In this document: piece by piece, positions 56,689 to 64,000 of the stretch
How positions within the stretch are numbered: position 1 is the first letter of the stretch
Layout: every line of letters begins with the position of its first letter
Source of the DNA: an uncultured Lachnospiraceae bacterium
GTDB lineage: Bacteria; Bacillota; Clostridia; Lachnospirales; Lachnospiraceae
Length of the DNA: 64,000 nucleotides
Direction: 5' to 3'
Assembly: GCA_910576535.1 (NCBI GenBank)
Contig: CAJTKK010000016.1
Location: forward strand, 1 to 64,000
Program-made: the position numbers and the translations under genes
The notes under the pieces: model-generated
What the model was told of the DNA's origin: nothing
The model's input: only the letters and a program-made list of their open reading frames with translations
The model's database searches: none

Positions 56689-58794
56689 ATGAAGGAGAAG
56701 GAAAAATTAGTAGACCATTTGACGGGGATTTATAACCGGGAGGGCTTTTACAAGGCAACGGAAGAATTGTTTGAAAAAAATCCGGATAAGGAATTTATCA
56801 TTGCATATTGGAACGTGCACCGTTTTAAAATTATCAATGAGTTGTTTGGCCGGAGCGCAGGGGATGAAGTATTAAAAAATATGGCGGATATGATACGTTC
56901 CGCTTATGAGGGGGTGGAGGGTACCTATGGAAGGATGGAAAGCGATAATTTCGTGGCCTGTTTTCCGGCAGAATTGCTGAAGGGATCCCGGGAATTTGTG
57001 CATTCCGGGGAAATCACATATATAAATGAGGGTACAGAATATCATTTTTCTGCGTGTTATGGGCTTTATCAGGTAAAAGACCGGAACATCGGCATTGCTT
57101 CTATGGTAGACCGGAGCCGGATTGCCATGGATACGGTAAAAACGAATTATGTAAAACCCTTTGCTTATTATAACAATACCATGCGTGAAGATATTGTAAT
57201 GGAACAGATGCTGATGAGCGAATGTGATGCGGCCATCAGGGAAAACCAATTTGAGGTATACTATCAGCCGGTGTGCAATGCGTTGGACGGAACGATTATC
57301 AGTGCAGAAGCCTTGGTGCGCTGGAGGCATCCGGAAAGAGGGATGATTTCGCCGGGGGTATTTATTCCGTTGTTTGAACGGAATGGATATATTAGCGTGC
57401 TGGACAGATATATGTGGGATAAGGTATGCGCGATGCTGAAACGGAGGCGGGAACGGAATCTGGATGTAGTCCCTATATCCATGAATGTATCCCGGGTGGA
57501 TTTTTATAGCCAGAGCCTTTGCAGTGATATTATCAGGATTGTGGAGAAATATGAGCTGGAGCCGCAGCTTTTGCGCCTGGAGGTGACGGAAAGTTCGTAT
57601 TCAGACAATCCCCAGACGGTTATGGAAGCAGTAAAAAAGCTTCAGGATTACGGCTTTACTATTATGATGGATGATTTTGGGAGCGGGTATTCTTCGTTGA
57701 ATACATTAAAAGATCTGCCGGTGGATATCCTGAAAATAGACATGAAGTTTATGGATGATTTGGATAAAGGGGGGAAGTCGGCAATTATTCTGGAATCCAT
57801 TGTGCGGATGACGAAATGGATGAGCCTGCGGGCAGTGGCGGAAGGCGTGGAAACGGAGGACGAGCTGAATTTCTTAAAAAGTATTGAATGCAATTATATT
57901 CAAGGCTATTATTTCTACCGCCCTATGCCGGAGAAAGAATTTGAAGAATTACTGAATAAACCTGAACTGGTGGATGTAAGGAGTGCAGTAGTTACTGGGT
58001 CGAATGAAAGCGATTTTTCTATCCTATATAATGAAAGCCTGAAAGCGGAGGGAATCTTTCAGAATATGTCGGGCGGACTCGGTATTTATGAACTGGTAGG
58101 CGACAGGCTGGAAGTGGTACGCGTCAACAAAGGTTATTATGAAATGATGAAAGCCGGGAATATAGGGATGACAACGGAAAAGCGCCTGGTCGAAAAATAC
58201 ATGGCGCAGGAAGATTACCAGAGCCTGGTCAGCAAATGCCTGGAGGCGGAAGCGACAAAGGACACTGTCCAGACACAGATCAAGCGGGTAAGATATGACG
58301 GGGAATCTGTTTGGCTGGATACCAGGATCCGTTTTCTGGGGAATAAAGGAAACCGGAAAATGTTTTATTTCTATATTATGGACATTACAAAAATCAAAAA
58401 AGCGGAACAGGATAATTATATGAACCGATACAGCAAGGCATTGTTCCGTGTTTTCGATAAGGTATATAGGCTGGATTATGACACTGGTTATGCGGAAGTC
58501 CTGCATTCCATAGATGACGCGATGAAGGTGGGGGACAGGGTATATTTTAAGAACTTTTTCGATAAGTTTAAGGATCATATTTTATCCACCAGGCGGACGG
58601 AATACAGCGAAGCGATGAAAGACAAAAAAGCGATGGACAAGGTGCTGAGCGAGAGCCGTTCCGGGGGCATTAGCGTGGACTATAAAATGGACGACCCGGA
58701 TATCATGGGGTTTGAATGGGTATCCGCTACATTTTTTAAAGTGGAAACTACGGATGAACAAGAGGATTATCTTGTGTGCATTAAGAGGATTTGA
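56689..58794 (+). CDS. Degenerate GGDEF plus EAL plus PAS-like protein
   Basis: 701 residues. N-terminal GGDEF domain (about 1-150: GIYNREGFYKATEELFEK) has its signature changed to RMESDNF, so it should not make c-di-GMP but may bind GTP. The EAL domain (about 165-430) is intact by motifs: SAEALVRWRHPERG, MNVSRVD, LRLEVTES, MDDFGSGYSSL, DILKIDMKFM and VAEGVET, a likely phosphodiesterase. A PAS-like region (about 450-570) and a further C-terminal domain follow. No membrane segment, so cytoplasmic. Sensor domains placed after the EAL are less usual. Confidence 0.87.
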   Translation: MKEKEKLVDHLTGIYNREGFYKATEELFEKNPDKEFIIAYWNVHRFKIINELFGRSAGDEVLKNMADMIRSAYEGVEGTYGRMESDNFVACFPAELLKGSREFVHSGEITYINEGTEYHFSACYGLYQVKDRNIGIASMVDRSRIAMDTVKTNYVKPFAYYNNTMREDIVMEQMLMSECDAAIRENQFEVYYQPVCNALDGTIISAEALVRWRHPERGMISPGVFIPLFERNGYISVLDRYMWDKVCAMLKRRRERNLDVVPISMNVSRVDFYSQSLCSDIIRIVEKYELEPQLLRLEVTESSYSDNPQTVMEAVKKLQDYGFTIMMDDFGSGYSSLNTLKDLPVDILKIDMKFMDDLDKGGKSAIILESIVRMTKWMSLRAVAEGVETEDELNFLKSIECNYIQGYYFYRPMPEKEFEELLNKPELVDVRSAVVTGSNESDFSILYNESLKAEGIFQNMSGGLGIYELVGDRLEVVRVNKGYYEMMKAGNIGMTTEKRLVEKYMAQEDYQSLVSKCLEAEATKDTVQTQIKRVRYDGESVWLDTRIRFLGNKGNRKMFYFYIMDITKIKKAEQDNYMNRYSKALFRVFDKVYRLDYDTGYAEVLHSIDDAMKVGDRVYFKNFFDKFKDHILSTRRTEYSEAMKDKKAMDKVLSESRSGGISVDYKMDDPDIMGFEWVSATFFKVETTDEQEDYLVCIKRI

Positions 58795-58893
58795 AAGTCA
58801 GCAGAGCCGGCTTGGCAGACGAGCGGCTGGCGCATCTGGAAGGAGCGGGCAGCCGGCATGTTTTAACCGGTGTGGGTGAAAGGGAAGAATGGA

Positions 58894-59997
58894 ATGAATG
58901 GGAACATTATGGAGTATGAAACCGTGGAGCTGGATGAGAAAGATAATAGCATAGTGATTATTGACCAGACGCTTTTGCCGCGGAAAACGGAATTAATCCG
59001 GCTGAGGACAGCACAGGAAATATGGGACGCTATTTATCTTTTAAAGGTGCGCGGGGCGCCTGCCATCGGCGTAACGGCAGCCTTTGGCATTTATTTACTG
59101 GCAAAAGGGATAGAGACAGAAGATTACGATATTTTTTATAAAGAATTTGCCAGGCAAAAGGATTATTTGAATTCATCGAGGCCTACAGCGGTCAATTTAT
59201 CCTGGGCATTGAGGCGGATGGAAAACATCTGTGTGAAAAATCAGGAGAAGAGGATAGGGGAGATTAAAGAGGCTTTAAAAGAGGAAGCCTTTGCAATCAA
59301 GGAAGAGGATACCTGGGTATGCAGGATGATCGGGGAATACGGCCTTAGCTTGCTGAAGCCGGGGGATGGGATACTGACCCACTGCAATGCCGGACAGCTT
59401 GCCACCAGCAAATATGGAACCGCTACGGCTCCTATTTATCTCGGCCAGGAAAAGGGCTATCATTTCCGGGTGTTTGCAGACGAGACAAGGCCGCTTTTGC
59501 AGGGGGCTCGGCTGACGGCTTATGAGCTTTCTTCCTCCGGCGTGGATGTAACGCTTATCTGTGACAATATGTCTGCCATGGTTATGAAAAATGGGTGGAT
59601 AAATGCTGTATTTGTTGGCTGCGACAGGGTGGCGGCCAATGGGGATACGGCGAATAAAATAGGTACATCTTTAGTTGCAGTGGCGGCGAAACGGTACAAT
59701 ATCCCGTTTTATGTATGCGCCCCTACTTCTACGATAGACCGGGATACAGAGACGGGCAGCCAGATTCATATTGAAGAGCGGCCGGCAGAAGAAGTGACGG
59801 AAATGTGGTATAAGGAGAGGATGGCTCCGGAAGGAATTAAGGTGTACAATCCGGCGTTTGATGTGACAGACCATGATCTGATTACTGCGGTAATTACCGA
59901 ATTTGGAATCGCAAGGGCTCCTTTTGAGATATCTTTTCAGGAGATTTTTAAAAGAAAGGAAGAAAAAAGAAGAGGGGCAGAGAAGGAAGCGGATTAG
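58894..59997 (+). CDS. mtnA: S-methyl-5-thioribose-1-phosphate isomerase
   Basis: 367 residues. It converts methylthioribose-1-phosphate to methylthioribulose-1-phosphate in recovery of methionine from polyamine and SAM by-products, or in related 5-deoxyribose salvage. VRGAPAIGVTAAFGIYL, THCNAGQLATSKYGTATAP with the catalytic Cys, and VGCDRVAANGDTANKIGT with the catalytic Asp are intact. AAAGGGAAG precedes ATG 58894, and a GTG at 58870 is in frame. It stands alone without mtnK or other salvage genes, so its exact pathway is open. Ends with a strong bidirectional terminator. Confidence 0.93.
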   Translation: MNGNIMEYETVELDEKDNSIVIIDQTLLPRKTELIRLRTAQEIWDAIYLLKVRGAPAIGVTAAFGIYLLAKGIETEDYDIFYKEFARQKDYLNSSRPTAVNLSWALRRMENICVKNQEKRIGEIKEALKEEAFAIKEEDTWVCRMIGEYGLSLLKPGDGILTHCNAGQLATSKYGTATAPIYLGQEKGYHFRVFADETRPLLQGARLTAYELSSSGVDVTLICDNMSAMVMKNGWINAVFVGCDRVAANGDTANKIGTSLVAVAAKRYNIPFYVCAPTSTIDRDTETGSQIHIEERPAEEVTEMWYKERMAPEGIKVYNPAFDVTDHDLITAVITEFGIARAPFEISFQEIFKRKEEKRRGAEKEAD

Positions 59998-60007
59998 AAA
60001 AGTGAAT

Positions 60008-60044
60008 AAGGAAAGGCGGCGCCATACTGCGCCGCCTTTCCTTA
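60008..60044. terminator. Bidirectional terminator
   Basis: Perfect 15-base stem AAGGAAAGGCGGCGC / GCGCCGCCTTTCCTT between the convergent mtnA and the C_GCAxxG_C_C gene. Confidence 0.92.
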
Positions 60045-60101
60045 TATCCGCCCAGGCAATATGCCGGACAGAAAAAATAAGATGTTCCGTTTGCAGGGAT
60101 T

Positions 60102-60506
60102 TTATAATCCAAGGACTTCCTGAACTGTTTCTACGCCGGCCTTGATGCAGTCCGGGCAGCTATAAAGCGCTTTGCCGGTGTCGATGCCTTTTAACTCGCG
60201 GCAGACGGTGGAACCTGTTTTTTCTTTAAAGCGTTGTACGAGCTGGGAAGCGAGCCGGTAAGTGGCGGCTTTGGTTCCCGGATTGCCGGTGCAGCCGTCG
60301 CTGTTTTTAAATCCGGCAAGAACAACTGCGCCGGAAAGCGCCCCGCAGGTACATTCCATGCATCCCATGCCAAGGCCGAGGCCTTCACATGCTTGAAACA
60401 AAACAGTTTCTTCTACCCCGGCTTCTTCACAGAAAGCGCAGGCAACGGATTGCGCGCAATTATATTTTTTATTATGGTTTGCAATTGCAAGTTCTTTTTT
60501 GGTCAT
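60102..60506 (-). CDS. C_GCAxxG_C_C family redox protein
   Basis: 134 residues. The spaced-cysteine pattern of the family is seen: NCAQSVACAFCEEAG, then GLGMGCMECTCGALSGAVVL, TAATYRL region, and CRELKGIDTG ... SCPDCIKAG at the end. These proteins, related to split-Soret cytochrome domains but without heme motifs here, probably carry a metal or Fe-S centre in anaerobes; the role is unknown. GAGGTA before ATG 60506 decides the start over ATG 60512. Transcribed after the Na+/H+ antiporter (60570-62183) with a 63-base gap, so an operon is likely. Confidence 0.85.
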   Translation of the reverse strand: MTKKELAIANHNKKYNCAQSVACAFCEEAGVEETVLFQACEGLGLGMGCMECTCGALSGAVVLAGFKNSDGCTGNPGTKAATYRLASQLVQRFKEKTGSTVCRELKGIDTGKALYSCPDCIKAGVETVQEVLGL

Positions 60507-60569
60507 AATCATTACCTCATGTTTACATTGAATGGTTTGTGTGTTGGATGAATAAGAACAGGAACTGTT

Positions 60570-62183
60570 TTATTCTTTCTTTTTATTTATGTTTTTTATC
60601 ACATATAAGGCCAGCAGCATAAGAAGAATTCCTGCTGGCAAGGAGATCCAGGCGCTTTGGGAAAATCCTGCAATAATGTAAGTGATAAAAGAGATGGCTG
60701 CCGCAACAACTGCATAAGGCAACTGGGTGGATACATGGTTGACATGGTTGCACTGCGCTCCTGCGGAAGCCATAATTGTGGTATCCGAAATGGGGGAGCA
60801 GTGATCGCCGCATACAGCCCCGGCCATGCAGGCGGAAATGGATATAATCATGAGCTGCGGATTGGATTTTGCAAATACAGCGACTACAATAGGAATGAGG
60901 ATGCCAAAGGTCCCCCAGGAAGTTCCTGTGGAGAAAGCGAGGAAACATCCTACAAGGAAGATGATGGCCGGAAGGAAGTTCATGAGCGAACCGGCGCTTT
61001 GCTTCATCATTTCTGCGACAAAGTCTGCAGCCCCTAAACTGTCTGTCATGGCTTTTAAGGTCCAGGCGAAGGTAAGGATCAGGATGGCAGGCACCATCGC
61101 TTTAAACCCTTCGGGGAGACAGTCCATACAATCCTTAAAACTTAAAACCCTCCGTATGAGGTAAATCATTACGGTAATGATCAAAGCACAGATACTGCCA
61201 AGGGCAAGCCCCACCGAGGCATCGGAATTAGAGAAAGCAGCAACAAACCCGGCGCCTTCAAAGAAACCGCCCGTATAAATCATGCCGATGACACAGAAAA
61301 TAATTAAAGTAATAATAGGGATCAAAAGGTCGATGACTTTGCCCTTGGGGTTAACCGGCATTTGTTCTTTTCCGGTATTTTTTTCACCCATGGAGAACAG
61401 ATCGCCTTTGCGCGCATTAGCTTCATGGGTTTTCATAGGGCCGAAATCCACGTTCATAAGGACGAGGGAGACCATCATGACAATGGTCAGGATTGCGTAA
61501 AAATTATAGGGGATGGCACGGATAAAAATGGAAAAACCATCTTCTCCTTCCACAAAGCCGGATACGGCTGCAGCCCAGGAAGATATGGGTGCAATGATGC
61601 AGACCGGGGCGGCAGTGGCGTCAATCAAATAAGCCAGTTTTGCCCGGGATACTTTGTGTTCGTCCGTAACCGGTTTCATAACGCTGCCTACCGTGAGGCA
61701 GTTAAAATAGTCGTCAATGAAAATCAGGACACCGAGGGCAATAGTAGCGAGCTGCGCCCCTGCCCGGGATTTGATTTTTTCTTTGGCAAAACGCCCAAAA
61801 GCAGCGGATCCCCCCGCCCGGTTCATAAGGCTGACCATAGCGCCGAGTATCACGAGGAAAATAAGGATTCCTACATTGTAGCTGTCGGACAATACGGCAA
61901 CGAAACCATCATTAAAAATATGTGTGAGTGTGGTTTCAAAGGAGAAGCCGGAATAGAACAGGCCGCCTACCAGAATTCCGATGAAAAGGGAGCTGTATAC
62001 CTCTTTCGTAATTAAAGCAAGTGCAATGGCAACAATAGGAGGGACAAGCGCCCAAAAGGTTGCATACATGGGAGGAGTATATTCCGCTCCTGTTTCCGCC
62101 GCAAATGCGGTGAGAGGGAGCAATGCCATACATAGCAGCAGGATTCCTGCCCCGCCAAAAAGCTTTTTCTTTTGCATTTTCAT
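60570..62183 (-). CDS. NhaC-family Na+/H+ antiporter
   Basis: 537 residues with about 12 membrane segments. Conserved features: an N-terminal region PPIVAIALALITKEVYSSLF, FIDDYFNCLTVGSVMKPV, the ISSWAAAVSGF loop and the C-terminal TGTSWGTFGILIPI and GDHCSPISDTTIMASAGA, which hold the polar residues for cation exchange. The family exchanges Na+ or organic amino acids (malate/lactate type in relatives), so the substrate is not certain. A signal-like start (LFGGAGILLLCMALLPLTAFA) opens it. Likely helps pH and sodium balance in acid-producing cells. Confidence 0.9.
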   Translation of the reverse strand: MKMQKKKLFGGAGILLLCMALLPLTAFAAETGAEYTPPMYATFWALVPPIVAIALALITKEVYSSLFIGILVGGLFYSGFSFETTLTHIFNDGFVAVLSDSYNVGILIFLVILGAMVSLMNRAGGSAAFGRFAKEKIKSRAGAQLATIALGVLIFIDDYFNCLTVGSVMKPVTDEHKVSRAKLAYLIDATAAPVCIIAPISSWAAAVSGFVEGEDGFSIFIRAIPYNFYAILTIVMMVSLVLMNVDFGPMKTHEANARKGDLFSMGEKNTGKEQMPVNPKGKVIDLLIPIITLIIFCVIGMIYTGGFFEGAGFVAAFSNSDASVGLALGSICALIITVMIYLIRRVLSFKDCMDCLPEGFKAMVPAILILTFAWTLKAMTDSLGAADFVAEMMKQSAGSLMNFLPAIIFLVGCFLAFSTGTSWGTFGILIPIVVAVFAKSNPQLMIISISACMAGAVCGDHCSPISDTTIMASAGAQCNHVNHVSTQLPYAVVAAAISFITYIIAGFSQSAWISLPAGILLMLLALYVIKNINKKKE

Positions 62184-62317
62184 TTCAATTTACCCCGTTT
62201 CTTAATATGTATAAATTTTGTATAAATATAAATACAAATGAATTTTAGCACTAAATGCTATAAAACAGAAGCATTTTTTAATAAATAAGGAAAAAGAAAA
62301 GTTTTTTGCCTGAATAA

Positions 62318-62356
62318 GGCGCCTGAAAGTTATACAGTAACTTTCAGGCGCCGTTT
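62318..62356 (-). terminator. Terminator downstream of butyrate kinase
   Basis: Perfect 14-base stem GGCGCCTGAAAGTT / AACTTTCAGGCGCC with a 7-base loop. It lies 62 bases after the buk stop and before the antiporter gene; only a short T/A run follows on the minus strand. Confidence 0.8.
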
Positions 62357-62417
62357 GTTCAAGCCATTAAGATAAATAGTATATTTGATAAATCATATAT
62401 CTATTTCTGAGTAAATT

Positions 62418-63485
62418 TTAGTAAACCATTGCCGTTTCTTTTCCGGTCATTACACGGATTGCACCCTGGGCGAGGGCGAGAAGTTCATCCTCTCCGGGAT
62501 ATACGGTAACGGGGGCAATAAACCCTGCTTTTTCTTTCAGACCATCCGTTACAGCTTTATCGTAAGCAATGCCGCCAGTCATAATAATCTGGTCTACTTT
62601 ACCTTTTAACACGCAAGCCATAGAGCCGATATCTTTGGCAACCTGAAGGATAAATGCTTCCCGGATTTCTTCTGCCTCTTTATTTCCTTCTTCTACCATT
62701 TTGTCTACATCTCTCATGTCGTTTGTATTCAGGTAAGCGTTAAAGCCGCCATTTCCGACCAGCTTTTTGTAAACTTCTTTTTCTGTGTATTTACCGGAAA
62801 AGCACATTTTTATCAATGCTCCGGGAGGCACTGCGCCTGCTCTTTCCGGGGAAAATGCGCCGTCTCCGTCAAGAGCGTTGAATACATCCACTACTTTGCC
62901 TTTCTCATGTGCGCCTACGGAAACACCGCCGCCCATATGGACAACGATCAGGTTCAGGGAATCGTAAGCAACCCCTTTTTCATTGGCATAGCGTTTTGCA
63001 ACCGCCTTCTGGTTCAGGGCATGGAAAATGCTGATGCGGGGCAGCTCCGGCACGCCTGAATACCTTGCAGTAGGCATAAGCTCGTCTACAACAACAGGGT
63101 CCACGATATAAGATGGGATGCCGATGGAATCCGCAATCTCCCTGGCGAGAATACCGCCTAAATTAGAAGCATGTTGCCCTTGTACGCCGACTTTCAGATC
63201 GGCCAGTAAATCATCGGTGACTGCATAGGTGCCGCCCGGGATGGGTTTTAACATACCGCCGCGTCCTACGATAACGTCTAAGGATTTCATGTCAAACTCT
63301 TTTTCCTTCATCAAATCCAGAATAATATTTTTCCTGAAATCTTTTTGCTCTACGATAGATGCATATTGCGCGATTTCTTCCGTAGAATGCCTTAATGTTT
63401 CTTCAAACAGTAAAGTTTCGTCTTCAAATACACCGATTTTGGTGGAAGTGGAGCCGGGATTGATAATTAAACTTTTGATTGCCAT
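62418..63485 (-). CDS. buk: Butyrate kinase
   Basis: 355 residues, the length of Buk. It converts butyryl phosphate and ADP to butyrate and ATP, the energy-yielding last step. Acetokinase-family signatures: LIINPGSTSTKIGVFEDE at the start (phosphate loop), VVHMGGGVSVGAHEKGKVVD in the middle and IIMTGGIAYDKAVTDGLKEK near the end. GGAGGATC precedes ATG 63485; the open frame extends upstream to 63560. It follows ptb with an 84-base gap on the same strand, the usual ptb-buk order. Confidence 0.95.
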   Translation of the reverse strand: MAIKSLIINPGSTSTKIGVFEDETLLFEETLRHSTEEIAQYASIVEQKDFRKNIILDLMKEKEFDMKSLDVIVGRGGMLKPIPGGTYAVTDDLLADLKVGVQGQHASNLGGILAREIADSIGIPSYIVDPVVVDELMPTARYSGVPELPRISIFHALNQKAVAKRYANEKGVAYDSLNLIVVHMGGGVSVGAHEKGKVVDVFNALDGDGAFSPERAGAVPPGALIKMCFSGKYTEKEVYKKLVGNGGFNAYLNTNDMRDVDKMVEEGNKEAEEIREAFILQVAKDIGSMACVLKGKVDQIIMTGGIAYDKAVTDGLKEKAGFIAPVTVYPGEDELLALAQGAIRVMTGKETAMVY

Positions 63486-63569
63486 AGTGATCCTCCTTTT
63501 TATTCCTGCGGGCAGCCGGCAAGAGCCATACTGGCATGTGCGCGGCCATTGCCGGGACATGAATGCCTG

Positions 63570-64000
63570 TTATTTTAAATAGTCAGCGACAACAGCGCCA
63601 AGTGCAAGGGAGTTTACCTTCACTTCCATGGAATCGGAACGGGAAGTTAAGATAACCGGCGCTTTTGTGCCTGTTAAAATATTGCCGTTTTTCAATTTTG
63701 CCGTATGTACAATAGCTTTATAAACTAAATTGCCTGCGTGGATATCGGGGAAAAGAAGGATATCAGCATCGCCTTGGATCGGCCGGCCGGTAGCGCCTTT
63801 ATGTTTTGCAGCTTCTGCATCAATCGCAAGGTCGAGGGAAAGAGGGCCGTCTACGATACAGCCGGTAATTTCCCCGTCTTTGTTCATCCTGGTCAGCTCC
63901 GCAGCCTCCACGGTAGCAGGCATTTTAGGGTTCACTACTTCTACAGCAGCAAGAGGAGCTACTTTCGGGCATTCAATGCCGCAGGCTTTTGTAATTTCCA
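63570..64000 (-). CDS. ptb: Phosphate butyryltransferase, C-terminal part (runs off the window)
   Basis: The frame is open from the window end to the stop at 63570, 143 codons (EITKACGIECPKVAPLAAVE at the edge). It holds the phosphotransacylase C-terminal motifs NPKMPATVEAAELTRM, DGPLSLDLAIDAEAAKHKG, ADILLFPDIHAGNLVYKAIV and the end KAPVILTSRSDSMEVKVNSL. Ptb exchanges CoA of butyryl-CoA for phosphate. It is the upstream partner of buk. The N-terminal half lies outside the window. Confidence 0.93.
   Translation of the reverse strand, partial: EITKACGIECPKVAPLAAVEVVNPKMPATVEAAELTRMNKDGEITGCIVDGPLSLDLAIDAEAAKHKGATGRPIQGDADILLFPDIHAGNLVYKAIVHTAKLKNGNILTGTKAPVILTSRSDSMEVKVNSLALGAVVADYLK

Overview
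The window reads as the chromosome of an anaerobic, butyrate-forming Firmicute, most likely a Lachnospiraceae-type Clostridium. Evidence: AT-rich promoters with TATAAT boxes, strong GGAGG ribosome sites, a full thl-crt-hbd-bcd-etfB-etfA butyryl-CoA operon plus ptb-buk, a bile-salt-hydrolase-type enzyme, a cobalamin riboswitch and Tn916-type integration genes. The species cannot be fixed from sequence alone. I see no rRNA, tRNA or CRISPR array.

Layout. (1) 0-25.7 kb is core-like chromosome: a SnoaL-like protein, tRNA-dihydrouridine synthase, a GreA-type factor, MetF, thioredoxin reductase and an SH3-NlpC/P60 wall hydrolase. A 650-bp intergenic stretch with DnaA boxes follows, then a response regulator/PocR-hybrid kinase pair, ribosome hibernation factor, an M23-like protein, a CcdA-TlpA fusion, an Fe-S aldo/keto reductase, a choloylglycine hydrolase, a chemoreceptor, an IbrA/IbrB pair, a riboswitch-controlled DUF4430 protein and small redox genes. 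(2) 25.7-37.1 kb is a mosaic of decayed mobile DNA: XRE regulator, frameshifted KTR protein, IS3, TnpV and relaxase fragments, a broken hydrolase. It carries an apparently intact unusual restriction-modification pair (HTH-methylase-specificity fusion plus PD-(D/E)XK nuclease) with an opposing XRE operon, and a HEPN-like pair. (3) 37.13-47.77 kb is a 10.6-kb integrated element bounded by a 30-bp direct repeat of the 5' end of a low-molecular-weight phosphatase gene. Its cargo is a second restriction system (HTH, two C5 methyltransferases, PD-(D/E)XK nuclease, membrane protein). Its mobility module is regulator, replisome organizer, DnaC-like ATPase, excisionase and an integrase killed by a stop codon and a frameshift. 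(4) 47.7-64 kb is core again: phosphatase, butyryl-CoA operon with a Rex-like operator, phosphate transporter, GGDEF/EAL protein, MtnA, C_GCAxxG_C_C protein, NhaC antiporter, butyrate kinase and the 3' part of phosphate butyryltransferase.

How they work together. Thiolase, HBD, crotonase and Bcd/EtfAB turn acetyl-CoA into butyryl-CoA; Ptb and Buk finish with butyrate and ATP about 8 kb away. The two islands sit immediately upstream of this central pathway and add two independent DNA-modification systems. The best candidates for something new are the HTH-M-S/nuclease system at 31.1-34.8 kb, the two-methyltransferase system at 37.9-42.8 kb, the multi-hairpin element at 43.5 kb and the solitary cobalamin-riboswitch DUF4430 gene.
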